Shown piece by piece: positions 8,865 to 17,645 of a stretch of DNA of 64,000 bases (positions are counted from its first letter, which is position 1; every line of letters starts with the position of its first letter). The DNA lies in assembly GCA_044226535.1 (NCBI GenBank), contig JBGAGT010000005.1, positions 1 to 64,000 on the forward strand, read 5' to 3'. The notes beneath the pieces were generated by a model. It saw only the letters and a list, made by a program, of their open reading frames with translations. It searched no databases and was not told the origin of the DNA. The stretch comes from VBCG01 sp044226535 (GTDB lineage: Bacteria; Pseudomonadota; Gammaproteobacteria; Burkholderiales; Casimicrobiaceae). The position numbers were made by a program, and so were the translations under genes.

Positions 8865-9626
8865 ATGAAGATCAGTGGACTCGTCGTCACGCGCGCGGCC
8901 TCGGCCGCGACGCTGCCGTTCGCCATCGGCGACTTCGCGCGGCAGACCCACGCCGGGCGCGAGCTCGTCGTGGTGCACGACGCCGGCGAGGCCTTCGATG
9001 CGCGGGTCCGCGCGCTCTGCGACGCCGCGGATGTCGAGGCCACGGTGCTGCGCGAGGCGCCGGGCTTGTCGCTCGGCGCGCTGCGCAATCGTGCGGTGGA
9101 CGCCGCGCGCGGCGAATGCGTCGCGCAATGGGACGACGACGACCGCCACCATCCCGAGCGGCTCGCGCTCGCGGTCGAGGCGATGGAGCGCGAGCGCGCC
9201 GACGCCGCGTTCTCGACCGAGCAGATCCACGTGTTCGCGCCGCGCGGCCTCGCCTACTGGGAGGACTGGTCGCGCGATGCGCCGCCGCTCGACCTGGTGC
9301 AGGGCACGATGGTCGCGCGGCGAGCGCTGCTGCCGCGCTACGAGGAGCGCCGCGTCGGCGAGGACAGCGCGCTGGTGATCGCACTGGCACGTGCGGGGCG
9401 ACGCATCGCGCGCGTCGCCGGGGCGGGCTGGTGCTATGTCTACGCCTGGCACGGTGGCAACGCCTGGTCGCTGGCGCACCACGCCGCCGCCGCGCGCGCC
9501 AAGGCGCTCGAGCCGGCACGGCTCGTCGCGCGCGAAGCGGCGCTGCGAAAGCGCCTCGCCGAGTTCGATCCACCTTTGCCGGCGTTCGAGTTCCCGGGGA
9601 TCGGCACGGTCACGCCGCCGGCATGA
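8865..9626 (+). CDS. Family 2-like glycosyltransferase
   Basis: This 253-residue protein has the opening MKISGLVVTRAAS and a GT-A core: LGALRNRAVDAARGECVAQWDDDDRHHPER, where the Asp run at about residue 90 is the DxD metal/nucleotide-sugar site. A later GEDSALVIAL segment fits the acceptor-side ED motif. It diverges from the gene ending at 7942 and its 3' end overlaps the convergent gene at 9610 by 17 nt. The sugar and acceptor cannot be read from the sequence. Confidence 0.82.
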   Translation: MKISGLVVTRAASAATLPFAIGDFARQTHAGRELVVVHDAGEAFDARVRALCDAADVEATVLREAPGLSLGALRNRAVDAARGECVAQWDDDDRHHPERLALAVEAMERERADAAFSTEQIHVFAPRGLAYWEDWSRDAPPLDLVQGTMVARRALLPRYEERRVGEDSALVIALARAGRRIARVAGAGWCYVYAWHGGNAWSLAHHAAAARAKALEPARLVAREAALRKRLAEFDPPLPAFEFPGIGTVTPPA

Positions 9627-10488
9627 AGCGTCGCGCGACGCGCGCGTAGGTGGCGTCGGCCTCCGCGATCCAGCGCGGCGTGATCATGCCCGCGTGGAAG
9701 CGCGAGAAGTCGGTCCGCTGCTCGGACCACCACAGGTGCGCCCACAGGTGCAGGCTCGCGCTGTCGCGCAAGTCGCGACCCGTCATCCACACGCAAGCGG
9801 GGACCCCCTCATCGCCGGACTCGAACAGCGACGCGATACCGGTGCGCGTCGCCGTATGGCGATACAGCACATGCTGAGGCAGCACCGTGAGGCCGGACGC
9901 ATCGCGCGCCCAGATCCTCGCCGCGGTCGCGCAGGAATGCCGGCTCCAGCTCCCGTCGAAGACGCGCGCGCCTTCGACGATCCACTCGCGCAGGAAGGCG
10001 CTGCGCGGCCGTGCGACGATCACCGCGTTGCACAGCGAGGGCTCGAGCGTGCCGTGCACGCCGGGCATCGGCGCCTCCTCGCCCAGAACGCATTCGGCCT
10101 CGAACCAGCGGTCGGGATAGCGTGCGACGAACAGCGTGTCCATGTCGACGTAGACGCCACCCGCCTCCTCGAGGATCGCGAGGCGCAGGAAGTCGGCCTC
10201 GTGCGCGTAGTCGAAGCCGGCCGCCTCGATAAGCCGCCCTTCGGCGCTTTCCCGGTAGCGCGCGCGGTCGAAGCCGGGCGGTGGCGCGTTGCCGACGCGG
10301 TGGATGTCGAGCATGGGGGCGATGCGCTCCCACCACTCGCCGAACGGCAGGTGGCGGCAGTGGAAATGCAGGGCACGCGGCGCGTTGGTCGCGAGGCAGG
10401 AGGCGAGGCAGAGGTAATGCGCGAGGTGGAAGGGCTCGTGCTGCGGCTTGAGGCCGAACACGAAATGGAAGTCGCGCGGCGCGCTCAT
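9610..10488 (-). CDS. DXD-type glycosyltransferase (GT32-like)
   Basis: This 292-residue protein carries LEEAGGVYVDMDTLFVARYP at about residues 107-126, the DxD sugar-binding motif of the Gly_transf_sug/GT32 group that includes capsular and Och1-like transferases. N-terminal FHFVFGLKPQ and a cluster of His, Cys and Trp residues surround it. The start codon sits in the first copy of a 65-bp tandem repeat, so the upstream sequence holds further in-frame-looking start copies. It is convergent with the GT2 gene before it. Confidence 0.8.
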   Translation of the reverse strand: MSAPRDFHFVFGLKPQHEPFHLAHYLCLASCLATNAPRALHFHCRHLPFGEWWERIAPMLDIHRVGNAPPPGFDRARYRESAEGRLIEAAGFDYAHEADFLRLAILEEAGGVYVDMDTLFVARYPDRWFEAECVLGEEAPMPGVHGTLEPSLCNAVIVARPRSAFLREWIVEGARVFDGSWSRHSCATAARIWARDASGLTVLPQHVLYRHTATRTGIASLFESGDEGVPACVWMTGRDLRDSASLHLWAHLWWSEQRTDFSRFHAGMITPRWIAEADATYARVARRFMPAA

Positions 10489-10619
10489 GGAGAGGCCCTC
10501 CGCGCTGCGCGCTTCGGGCTCGATTCGCGCTTGGGGCGGCCCGGCGCGCTCATGGAGAGGCCCTCCGCGCTGCGCGCTTCGGGCTCGATTCGCGCTTGGG
10601 GCGGCCCGGCGCGCTCATG
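10481..10619. repeat. 65-bp tandem duplication between two glycosyltransferase genes
   Basis: The word gcgctcatgg begins at 10481 and 10546, and gcgctcatg again at 10611: an exact period of 65 bp, two full units plus a short third. Each unit contains, on the minus strand, the ATGAGCGCGCC start region of the gene at 9610-10488. The third partial copy overlaps the stop codon of the gene at 10615-11862. Confidence 0.9.
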
Positions 10620-11862
10620 CCAATCCCAGCGCGTCGACGAAGCGGGGGGTGATCACCGGCTCGCCGAACGCGGTGGCGATGCGCTCGGCGATGCCTGCGG
10701 CCGCCTCGCGGTGCGGCACGGGATCGCCGACAAACGCGCGCAATGCGGCGGCGGCGCCCTCGACGTCGACGTCGGCCCAGTGCTGCGAGCGCCAGTACGA
10801 CGGCGCCTCGGGCGGGAACACCGGCACCGACGCGAAGCGCCAAGGCAGCGCGCCGGGCCACGCCGCGTCGTCACCGAGGTAGTCTCGATGGCCGCCCCAG
10901 CCCGTCATCAGCACGGGACGGCCGAACGTCGCGGCGTCGAAGGCGCCGAGCGCGAAGCCCTCGCCGTGCGCGGTCGACAGGTAGGCGTCGCCGATCAGGT
11001 GCAGCGCGTCGATGGCGCGGCCCGACATCTCGTAGGGCAGCACGACGACGCGCGGCGGCGCATGGTCGAGTTCCGCGGCGATCGAGTCGATCAGCGCGCG
11101 CGCCAGGCCCTCGGCGGGCTCGCGCCGGTATTCCGGCGCCACCGCGAAGCCGAGGGGATCGGTCTTCACCACGAGTGCAACGCTGTCGGCGGCGGAGAAC
11201 GCGCACATGAACGCACGCAGCATCGTTCCCATGTCCTTGCGAGGATGCCAGGCACCGATGCTGTAGAAGACCGTGTCGACGCCGTCAAGTGCGAGCTCGC
11301 GGCGCAGCGCAGCGAGCTCGGCTGGGGCGAATGCGTTCCAGGCATGCCGGCGGACGTGCGGCACGACGGCGATGCGCCCGGGCGGCAGGGCCGTCGCCAC
11401 GACGTCGCGGTTCTGCGCGCAGGGGACGACCACGCGATCGGCGAGCGCCAGCAGCGGGCGCCAATGCGGCGGCAGGCGGTCGGTCTCCCAGACCGTGCAT
11501 CCGATGGCGCGGCAACCGGGCGTGAAGATCGCGGGCCAGAGCTCGGGCACGGTGAACGCGACCACGGTGTCGCAATCGAGCGGCAGCGACGTGGCGTCGA
11601 CCAGCGCCCCGAGGTCGGAAAGTGCCGCGTCGCCGGCCGCGAACGCGGGCTCGCGCGCGGGGCTTACGAGGCTTGCGCGCGAGGGGCCCCAGCCGTCGGC
11701 GACGACGCGCCACTCGACGGAGAAGCCCGCGTTGACGAGCCCCCGCAGGTGCGCGATCGCGGCCATCGCATAGCCCGAGGGGCCGAAGGCCGAGACAAAG
11801 CGGATCGCGGGCCGGCGACCCTCGCGCGCGGTGGCAGCGATCGGCGCGGACGAGGGCCTCAC
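10615..11862 (-). CDS. Family 4 glycosyltransferase (GT-B)
   Basis: This 415-residue protein has a Rossmann-like N-terminus (IRFVSAFGPSGYAMAAIAHL) and a C-terminal donor domain with SIGAWHPRKDMGTMLRAF and HGEGFALGAFDAATFGRPV, corresponding to the GT4 loop in which a Glu-type motif binds the nucleotide sugar (here Asp replaces the usual second Glu). The start is GTG at 11862. It is the upstream gene of the minus-strand glycosyltransferase set, separated from the next by the tandem repeat. The set may build or decorate an extracellular glycan. Confidence 0.82.
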   Translation of the reverse strand: MRPSSAPIAATAREGRRPAIRFVSAFGPSGYAMAAIAHLRGLVNAGFSVEWRVVADGWGPSRASLVSPAREPAFAAGDAALSDLGALVDATSLPLDCDTVVAFTVPELWPAIFTPGCRAIGCTVWETDRLPPHWRPLLALADRVVVPCAQNRDVVATALPPGRIAVVPHVRRHAWNAFAPAELAALRRELALDGVDTVFYSIGAWHPRKDMGTMLRAFMCAFSAADSVALVVKTDPLGFAVAPEYRREPAEGLARALIDSIAAELDHAPPRVVVLPYEMSGRAIDALHLIGDAYLSTAHGEGFALGAFDAATFGRPVLMTGWGGHRDYLGDDAAWPGALPWRFASVPVFPPEAPSYWRSQHWADVDVEGAAAALRAFVGDPVPHREAAAGIAERIATAFGEPVITPRFVDALGLA

Positions 11863-11865
11863 GCC

Positions 11866-11923
11866 TTCGCGGGGATGGGGGTGCGGGGGATCTCCCCGCT
11901 TTCGCGGGGAAGGCGACCGACGA
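11866..11923. repeat. Dyad repeat copies upstream of the GT4 gene
   Basis: A partial unit (cttcgcggggatgg) and a full unit (tccccgctttcgcgggga, about 11896-11913) of the dyad family lie between the GT4 start and the 3' end of the next gene. Confidence 0.75.
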
Positions 11924-11929
11924 TGACGG

Positions 11930-12421
11930 CTAGCTGCGGCGGCGGCGGCGGCTGAAGGCGAGGCCCGCGACGCCGGCCGACAGCGCGGCGAGCGCGAGCG
12001 GCGAAAGCGCCGGGATCGAAGTCGTGCCGACGTCCACGAAGACGGTGGCGGTCGAGTTGTCCCAGGTCAGCAGGTACTGGAACGCATCGGGTCCGCGATA
12101 GCCCGGGGACGGGGTGTAGGTGAGTGCGCCGCCGATGTCGAGCATGGCGGTGCCGTGCTGCGGTCCGGTACCGATGACGTAGGTCTCGGCCGTGGCGTTG
12201 CCGATGACGTCGTTGGCGGTGACGTTCACCCCCGACAGCACGGTGTTCATGGGCGTCGCGTAATGGTCGTTGACGGCTTGCGCCTGCGAGGCGACCGGCG
12301 CGGCCATCAGCCCCAAGCCGATCAGCGCCGCGGGCAGCGGCACGTGCAGGGCCGGCCGCCCTGCAGAACGGCCCGGCGCGGCGTCGTCTTCGCACACCGG
12401 CTTGCTTGGATCATCGGCCAT
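11930..12421 (-). CDS. Secreted protein with IPTL-CTERM-like sorting tail
   Basis: This 163-residue protein has a charged N-terminus, a hydrophobic signal segment at about residues 27-48 ending ASQAQA, and one small beta-sandwich-like domain (VNDHYATPMNTVLSGVNVTANDVIGN) of the kind repeated in bacterial Ig/cadherin-like adhesins. The C-terminus reads SIPALSPLALAALSAGVAGL then FSRRRRRS: a short motif, a membrane helix and an arginine cluster, the tripartite layout of IPTL-CTERM sorting signals. It is probably exported and anchored or processed at the envelope. The domain function is unknown. Confidence 0.72.
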   Translation of the reverse strand: MADDPSKPVCEDDAAPGRSAGRPALHVPLPAALIGLGLMAAPVASQAQAVNDHYATPMNTVLSGVNVTANDVIGNATAETYVIGTGPQHGTAMLDIGGALTYTPSPGYRGPDAFQYLLTWDNSTATVFVDVGTTSIPALSPLALAALSAGVAGLAFSRRRRRS

Positions 12422-12526
12422 CGGCAGTCCTCGAACGTGGGCCGCGGGGCGCGGGGCGCGGGATCGGCAGCGCTTCCGGGCGGCGATGCAGGAGTGTACG
12501 CGCGCGCTGCATTGCAGCGCAATTCC

Positions 12527-13501
12527 TCATTGCAGCGTCGGCTTCTTGAGGAAGTCGTCGCGCGAGGCCGAGCGCACCTCGACGTCGACGCGCACGCCCT
12601 TGCGCAGCAGCGTCAGCGCCACCGGGCAGCCCGCGGGGCCCGTGCGCCACACGCGGCGGAACAGGTCGGCGAGGCCGTTCACCGCCTCGCCGCCCACGGC
12701 GAGCACCACGTCGCCGGGCTCGACGCCCGCGACGTCGGCGGGCGCGTTCACCGCGACGCCGTTGACCACGAGGCCATCGGCGCCGTCGGCGGTGTACATG
12801 CCGAGCCACGGCCGCGGCGGGCGGATCAGCCGGCCGCCCGAGCGCAGCTGCTCGATCAGCGGAGGCAGGAGGTCGATGGGCACGAACATGTTGCCCTGCA
12901 CCGACTGGTCGTCCTGCTGCTCCTGCACGAACAGCGAGCCCACGCCGATCAGGCGCCCGCGCACGTCGACCAGCGCCGCGCCGCTCCATTCCGGGTGCGC
13001 GGGGGTGGTGAAGAACGCCTGGTCGAGCACGTATTCCCAGTACCCGGCGAACTCGCGCTTGGCGAAAAGCCGCGCCTTCAGCGCGTGGCGGCGATCGCCG
13101 AAGCCGATGACATAGACCTCGTCGCCCGGGTCGACCGACGCGGTGTCGCCGAGCGCAACCGGCGGCACGTCGAGCGCGCCGAGCGGATGCACCAGGCCGA
13201 AGCCGCTGGCGTAGTCGTACAGCAGCGGGTGGGCGGGGACGACCGTGCCCCGCCGCGTGGTGAGCCAGGTCGAGCTGGCCTCGGTGATGAGGTAGCCCAC
13301 GGTCAGCACCAGGCCGTCGTCGCCGATGACGATGCCGTTGCCCTCGCGCTCGGTGCCGAGCACGGGCGCGGTGAAGGCATCGGCCGCGACCTCGGTGCGC
13401 AGCCGCACGATCGACGACGACAGCGCGTCGACGTCGAAGGCGACGTCGCCCGGCTGCGGTTGCAGCGAAGGCGGGAATGCCCAGGAGGAAGGGTCGGCCA
13501 T
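12527..13501 (-). CDS. S1C/HtrA-like protein with PDZ domain, catalytic His absent
   Basis: This 324-residue protein has a trypsin-like domain (about 25-215) followed by a PDZ domain (about 230-315). GIVIGDDGLVLTVGYLITEA aligns to the HtrA segment that normally reads LTNxHVI, and the catalytic His position is Tyr here. An Asp in LLYDYASGFGLV and a Ser in HPEWSGAALVD remain. No signal peptide or membrane helix is visible. It is therefore more likely a binding or scaffold protein than an active protease, although related S1C proteins sharing the GYLI form exist. It lies 74 nt downstream of icmF on the same strand. Confidence 0.82.
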   Translation of the reverse strand: MADPSSWAFPPSLQPQPGDVAFDVDALSSSIVRLRTEVAADAFTAPVLGTEREGNGIVIGDDGLVLTVGYLITEASSTWLTTRRGTVVPAHPLLYDYASGFGLVHPLGALDVPPVALGDTASVDPGDEVYVIGFGDRRHALKARLFAKREFAGYWEYVLDQAFFTTPAHPEWSGAALVDVRGRLIGVGSLFVQEQQDDQSVQGNMFVPIDLLPPLIEQLRSGGRLIRPPRPWLGMYTADGADGLVVNGVAVNAPADVAGVEPGDVVLAVGGEAVNGLADLFRRVWRTGPAGCPVALTLLRKGVRVDVEVRSASRDDFLKKPTLQ

Positions 13502-13575
13502 GTCGGGTTGGAGTCGGCCGCGGGCCGTACGTTCAACCCATCTTACGCGCGGCGCCGCCTCCTGCAGCGCCCGGC

Positions 13576-16500
13576 TTACATGCTGCGCCGGTACTGCCCC
13601 CCGACCTCGAACAGCGCCTGCGTGATCTGGCCCAGCGAGCACGCGCGCGCGGCGCTCATCAGCTCGGCGAACACGTTGCCGTCGTCGATCACGGCCTGCC
13701 GCAGGCGCGCCAGCGCCGCGGGCGCCTCGTGCGCGTGGCGTGCGTGGAAATCGGCGAGGCGCGCGAGCTGCCCCTCCTTCTCCTCGTCGGTGGAGCGCGC
13801 GAGCTCGAGCTTTTGCGGCACGGCGTCGCCGTGCGGGTTGCGGAAGGTGTTGACGCCGACGATGGGGTAGCTGCCGTCGTGCTTGCGATGCTCGTAGTAC
13901 AGCGACTCCTCCTGGATCTTGCCGCGCTGGTAGCCCGTCTCCATCGCGCCCAGCACGCCGCCGCGCTCGGAGATGGCCTCGAACTCCTTCATCACGGCCT
14001 CCTCGACCAGGTCGGTGAGCTCGTCGATGATGAACGAGCCCTGGTTGGGGTTCTCGTTCCTGGCGAGACCCCATTCGCGGTTGATCACGAGCTGGATGGC
14101 CATCGCGCGGCGCACGCTCTCCTCGGTGGGCGTGGTGATCGCCTCGTCGTAGGCGTTGGTGTGCAGCGAGTTGGCGTTGTCGTAGGTGGCGATCAGCGCC
14201 TGCAGCGTGGTGCGGATGTCGTTGAAGGCGATCTCCTGCGCGTGCAGGCTCCGGCCCGAGGTCTGGCAGTGGTACTTCAACTTCTGCGAACGCTCGTTGG
14301 CGCCGTAGCGGTTCTTCATCGCCACCGCCCAGATGCGCCGCGCCACGCGCCCCAGCACCGAGTACTCGGGGTCCATGCCGTTGGAAAAGAAGAACGAGAG
14401 GTTCGGCGCGAAGTCGTCGATGTGCATGCCGCGCGCCAGGTACGCTTCGACGAAGGTGAAGCCGTTAGACAGCGTGAAGGCGAGCTGCGAGATCGGGTTG
14501 GCGCCGGCTTCGGCGATGTGGTAACCCGAGATCGACACCGAGTAGAAGTTCCTCACGTCGTGGTCGACGAAGTACTGCTGGATGTCGCCCATCACCTTGA
14601 GCGAGAACTCGGTCGAGAAGATGCAGGTGTTCTGTCCCTGGTCCTCCTTGAGGATGTCGGCCTGCACCGTGCCGCGCACCGTGGACAGGGTCCAGGCGCG
14701 GATCTTGGCGGCCTCGTCGTCGGTGGGCTCGCGGCCGTTGTCGCTGCGGAACTTGTCGAGCTGCTGGTCGATCGCGGTGTTCATGTAGAACGCCAGGATC
14801 GTCGGCGCGGGGCCGTTGATGGTCATCGACACGGAGGTCGAGGGGCTGCAGAGGTCGAAGCCGCCGTACAGCACCTTCATGTCGTCGAGCGTCGCGATGG
14901 ACACGCCCGAGTTGCCGACCTTGCCGTAGATGTCGGGGCGGCGGTCGGGGTCGAAGCCGTACAGCGTCACCGAGTCGAAGGCGGTGGAAAGCCGCTGCGC
15001 AGGCATGCCGTCGGCGAGGAGGTGGAAGCGGCGGTTGGTGCGGAAGGGGTCGCCCTCGCCTGCGAACATGCGCGTGGGGTCCTCGTTCTCGCGCTTGAAG
15101 GCGAACACGCCCGCGGTGTAGGGGAAGCTGCCGGGCACGTTCTCGAGGAGCTGCCAGCGCAGGATCTCGCCCTCGTCCTCCCAGCGCGGCAACGCGACCT
15201 TGGGGATGCGCGTGCCCGAGAGCGAGGTGGTGACGAGGCTGGTGCGGATCTCCTTGTCGCGGATCTTCACCACGTACTCGTCGCCGCCGTAGGCCTTCTT
15301 CGTCTGCGGCCACATGTCGAGGAGCTTGCGCGAAGCGGGGTCGAGCGCGGACTCGCGCTCGGCGACGAGCTGCTCCACCACCGCCGTTTCGGCCTTGCAG
15401 TCCTCGGCGACCGCGCCGCGGCCGGCGACCTTGCTGCCGGCGAGGACGTCCTTGCAACCCGCCTTCATCATCGCCCTGGCTGCGCGAAGCTGCTGGCGTT
15501 CGCGCGCCACCTTGGCCTGCGCCTCGGCCCAGGCGCGGTACTCGCGCACCGACGCCGCGATGTCGGCGAGGTAGCGCACCCGTGCCGACGGCACGATGGC
15601 GTGCTGGCGCGTGGACGCACGCGTGTCGACCCGCGGCAACCGGTGCTCGCCGAGCTTCATGCCGCGCGCGGCGAGCGCGGCGGCGATGCCCTGGTAGAGC
15701 GCGGTGACGCCGTCGTCGTTGAAGCGCGAGGCGATGGTGCCGTACACCGGCATGGTGTCGGGGGACTCCTTGAAGCGCTCGCGGTTGCGCTGGACCTGCT
15801 TGCGCACGTCGCGCAGCGCGTCGGCCGCGCCCTTGCGGTCGAACTTGTTGATGGCGACGAAGTCGGCGAAGTCGAGCATGTCGATCTTCTCGAGCTGGCT
15901 CGCGGCGCCGAACTCGGGCGTCATCACGTACAGCGAGAGGTCGACCAGCGGGACGATGGCGGCATCGCCCTGGCCGATGCCCGAGGTCTCGACGACGACG
16001 AGGTCGTAGCCCGCCGCCTTGCAGGCGACGATGGCATCGGGCAACGCCTTGCTGATCTCGCTGCCGGCCTCCCGCGTGGCGAGCGAGCGCATGTACACGT
16101 GGCCCGGCCGCTCGGGGGAGGCGATGGCGTTCATGCGGATGCGGTCGCCGAGCAGCGCGCCGCCCGACTTGCGGCGCGAGGGATCGATCGAGATCACCGC
16201 GATCGAAAGCCGGTCGTCCTGGTCGAGCCGGAAGCGCCGCACCAGCTCGTCGGTCAGCGAGCTCTTGCCGGCGCCGCCGGTACCGGTGACGCCGACCACC
16301 GGCGCCTTGCTGGCCTTGGCGCGCGCCATGAGCGCGTCGGCGAGCGCCTTGGGCGCGTGGCCCGCTTCGAGCGCGGTGATCATCCGCGCCAGCGCATGCA
16401 CGCGCTGGTGCGGGTCCGCGGCATCCAATGCCTCCGCGGGGGGGCACTCGGCCGAGAGGTCGTGGTCGCAGGCCGCGACGATCTCGTTGATCATGCCCTG

Positions 16501-16914
16501 CAGGCCGAGCCGCTGCCCGTCCTCGGGCGAGAAGATCCGCGTCACGCCGTAGTCGTGCAGGGCGCGGATCTCGTCGGCGACGATCACCCCGCCGCCGCCG
16601 CCGAACACCTTGATGTGCGCCCCGCCGCGCGCGCGCAAGAGGTCGATCATGTAGCGGAAGTACTCGACGTGCCCGCCCTGGTAGGACGACACGGCGATGC
16701 CGTTGGCGTCCTCTTGCAGCGCGCAGGTGACGATGTCGTCGACCGAACGGTTGTGGCCGAGGTGGATGACCTCGCAGCCGCTCGCCTGCAGGATGCGCCG
16801 CATGATGTTGATGGAGGCGTCGTGGCCGTCGAACAGGCTCGCCGCGGTGACGAAGCGCACCTTGTTGACGGGCTTGTAGACGAGCGCCTTGCCGGCGATC
16901 GACAGATCGGTCAT
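13576..16914 (-). CDS. icmF: Fused isobutyryl-CoA mutase with G-protein chaperone domain
   Basis: This 1112-residue protein interconverts isobutyryl-CoA and n-butyryl-CoA with adenosylcobalamin. Domains in order: B12-binding (about 15-150, SLFDGHDASINIMRRILQ with the base-off His, then GGGGGVIV); a MeaB-like GTPase chaperone (about 190-480, P-loop GVTGTGGAGKSSLTDEL, then NKFDRKGAADAL); a linker; and the TIM-barrel mutase domain (about 560-1112, YGGFDLCSPSTSVSMTINGP, YSVSISGYHIAEAGA). Its length matches Cupriavidus/Burkholderia IcmF (about 1090). It probably serves branched-chain acyl-CoA metabolism. A 20-bp palindrome 65 nt upstream is a likely operator. Confidence 0.96.
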   Translation of the reverse strand: MTDLSIAGKALVYKPVNKVRFVTAASLFDGHDASINIMRRILQASGCEVIHLGHNRSVDDIVTCALQEDANGIAVSSYQGGHVEYFRYMIDLLRARGGAHIKVFGGGGGVIVADEIRALHDYGVTRIFSPEDGQRLGLQGMINEIVAACDHDLSAECPPAEALDAADPHQRVHALARMITALEAGHAPKALADALMARAKASKAPVVGVTGTGGAGKSSLTDELVRRFRLDQDDRLSIAVISIDPSRRKSGGALLGDRIRMNAIASPERPGHVYMRSLATREAGSEISKALPDAIVACKAAGYDLVVVETSGIGQGDAAIVPLVDLSLYVMTPEFGAASQLEKIDMLDFADFVAINKFDRKGAADALRDVRKQVQRNRERFKESPDTMPVYGTIASRFNDDGVTALYQGIAAALAARGMKLGEHRLPRVDTRASTRQHAIVPSARVRYLADIAASVREYRAWAEAQAKVARERQQLRAARAMMKAGCKDVLAGSKVAGRGAVAEDCKAETAVVEQLVAERESALDPASRKLLDMWPQTKKAYGGDEYVVKIRDKEIRTSLVTTSLSGTRIPKVALPRWEDEGEILRWQLLENVPGSFPYTAGVFAFKRENEDPTRMFAGEGDPFRTNRRFHLLADGMPAQRLSTAFDSVTLYGFDPDRRPDIYGKVGNSGVSIATLDDMKVLYGGFDLCSPSTSVSMTINGPAPTILAFYMNTAIDQQLDKFRSDNGREPTDDEAAKIRAWTLSTVRGTVQADILKEDQGQNTCIFSTEFSLKVMGDIQQYFVDHDVRNFYSVSISGYHIAEAGANPISQLAFTLSNGFTFVEAYLARGMHIDDFAPNLSFFFSNGMDPEYSVLGRVARRIWAVAMKNRYGANERSQKLKYHCQTSGRSLHAQEIAFNDIRTTLQALIATYDNANSLHTNAYDEAITTPTEESVRRAMAIQLVINREWGLARNENPNQGSFIIDELTDLVEEAVMKEFEAISERGGVLGAMETGYQRGKIQEESLYYEHRKHDGSYPIVGVNTFRNPHGDAVPQKLELARSTDEEKEGQLARLADFHARHAHEAPAALARLRQAVIDDGNVFAELMSAARACSLGQITQALFEVGGQYRRSM

Positions 16915-16978
16915 GGGTTCCTCCAGCGTCGCAGGACGATTATCGCCCCGCGTAAGGCCCGGGACCGGGGACGATATA

Positions 16979-16998
16979 TGACGTTTACGTAAACGTCA
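16979..16998. promoter_or_regulatory. Perfect 20-bp palindrome upstream of icmF
   Basis: TGACGTTTACGTAAACGTCA reads identically on both strands. It lies 65 nt upstream of the icmF start and 75 nt before the DedA gene on the other strand. Its TTTACGTAAA core resembles sites of LiuR-type MerR regulators that control branched-chain amino acid catabolism in proteobacteria; that assignment is from memory of the motif and is inference. The neighbouring tatat (16974-16978) may be part of an icmF promoter. Confidence 0.65.
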
Positions 16999-17073
16999 AT
17001 CACGAGGAGCCGCCGCCGGCTGCGTGCTAGGCTCGCGCCGCCCCGCTCCGACCTCCGCCCCGCCCGCCACCGC

Positions 17074-17637
17074 ATGCCCACGCTGCAAGCCTTCGTCGAG
17101 CACTACGGCTACCTCGCGGTCTTCGTCGGCTGCTATTTCGAGGGGGAGACGGTGCTGGTGATCGCAGGCTTCGCCGCGCACCTGGGCTACTTCTCGCTGC
17201 CCGGCGTGATCGGGACGGCGGCGCTCGCCGGCTTCTGCGGCGACCAGACCTGGTACGCCGTCGGGCGACGGTACGGAAAGGCACTGACGCAGCGCTACCC
17301 CGGCCTCGCGCGCGGCGCGACGCGCGTGCAGGCGCTGGCCGGGCGCTACGGCGGCTACGCGGCGTTCGGGCTGCGCTTCCTCATCGGGCTCCGGATCGCG
17401 GGACCGTTGGCGCTCGGCGCCGCGCATTTCCCGCGACTCTCCTTCGCCGCGGCCAATGCCGCGGGCGCGATGGTATGGGCGACGCTCTTCGCCTGTGCCG
17501 GCTACCTGTTCGGCCAGGCCTTCACCAACGCGCTCCACCACGCGCGGCGCTACGAGGCGATCGCCTTCGTCGTGCTCGCCGTGGTGCTGCTGCTCGCGTC
17601 CGCGCTGATACGCCATCGCGCGCGGCGCACGTCCTGA
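17074..17637 (+). CDS. DedA-family membrane protein
   Basis: This 187-residue inner-membrane protein is of the DedA/SNARE-associated family, several members of which act as lipid-carrier flippases. It shows the N-terminal re-entrant region (FVEHYGYLAVFVGCYFEGET), the conserved GDQTWYAVGRRYG and FLIGLRIAGPLALGAA segments, and two C-terminal helices. It lies 8 nt before the CHASE2 cyclase gene, so the two may be cotranscribed. Start ATG at 17074; the ribosome site is weak. Confidence 0.9.
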   Translation: MPTLQAFVEHYGYLAVFVGCYFEGETVLVIAGFAAHLGYFSLPGVIGTAALAGFCGDQTWYAVGRRYGKALTQRYPGLARGATRVQALAGRYGGYAAFGLRFLIGLRIAGPLALGAAHFPRLSFAAANAAGAMVWATLFACAGYLFGQAFTNALHHARRYEAIAFVVLAVVLLLASALIRHRARRTS

Positions 17638-17645
17638 GGCAGCAC

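Noticed and set aside
9391..11955. Plus-strand 854-residue frame over glycosyltransferases
   Set aside because: Antisense shadow of three real genes; no domain is recognisable.
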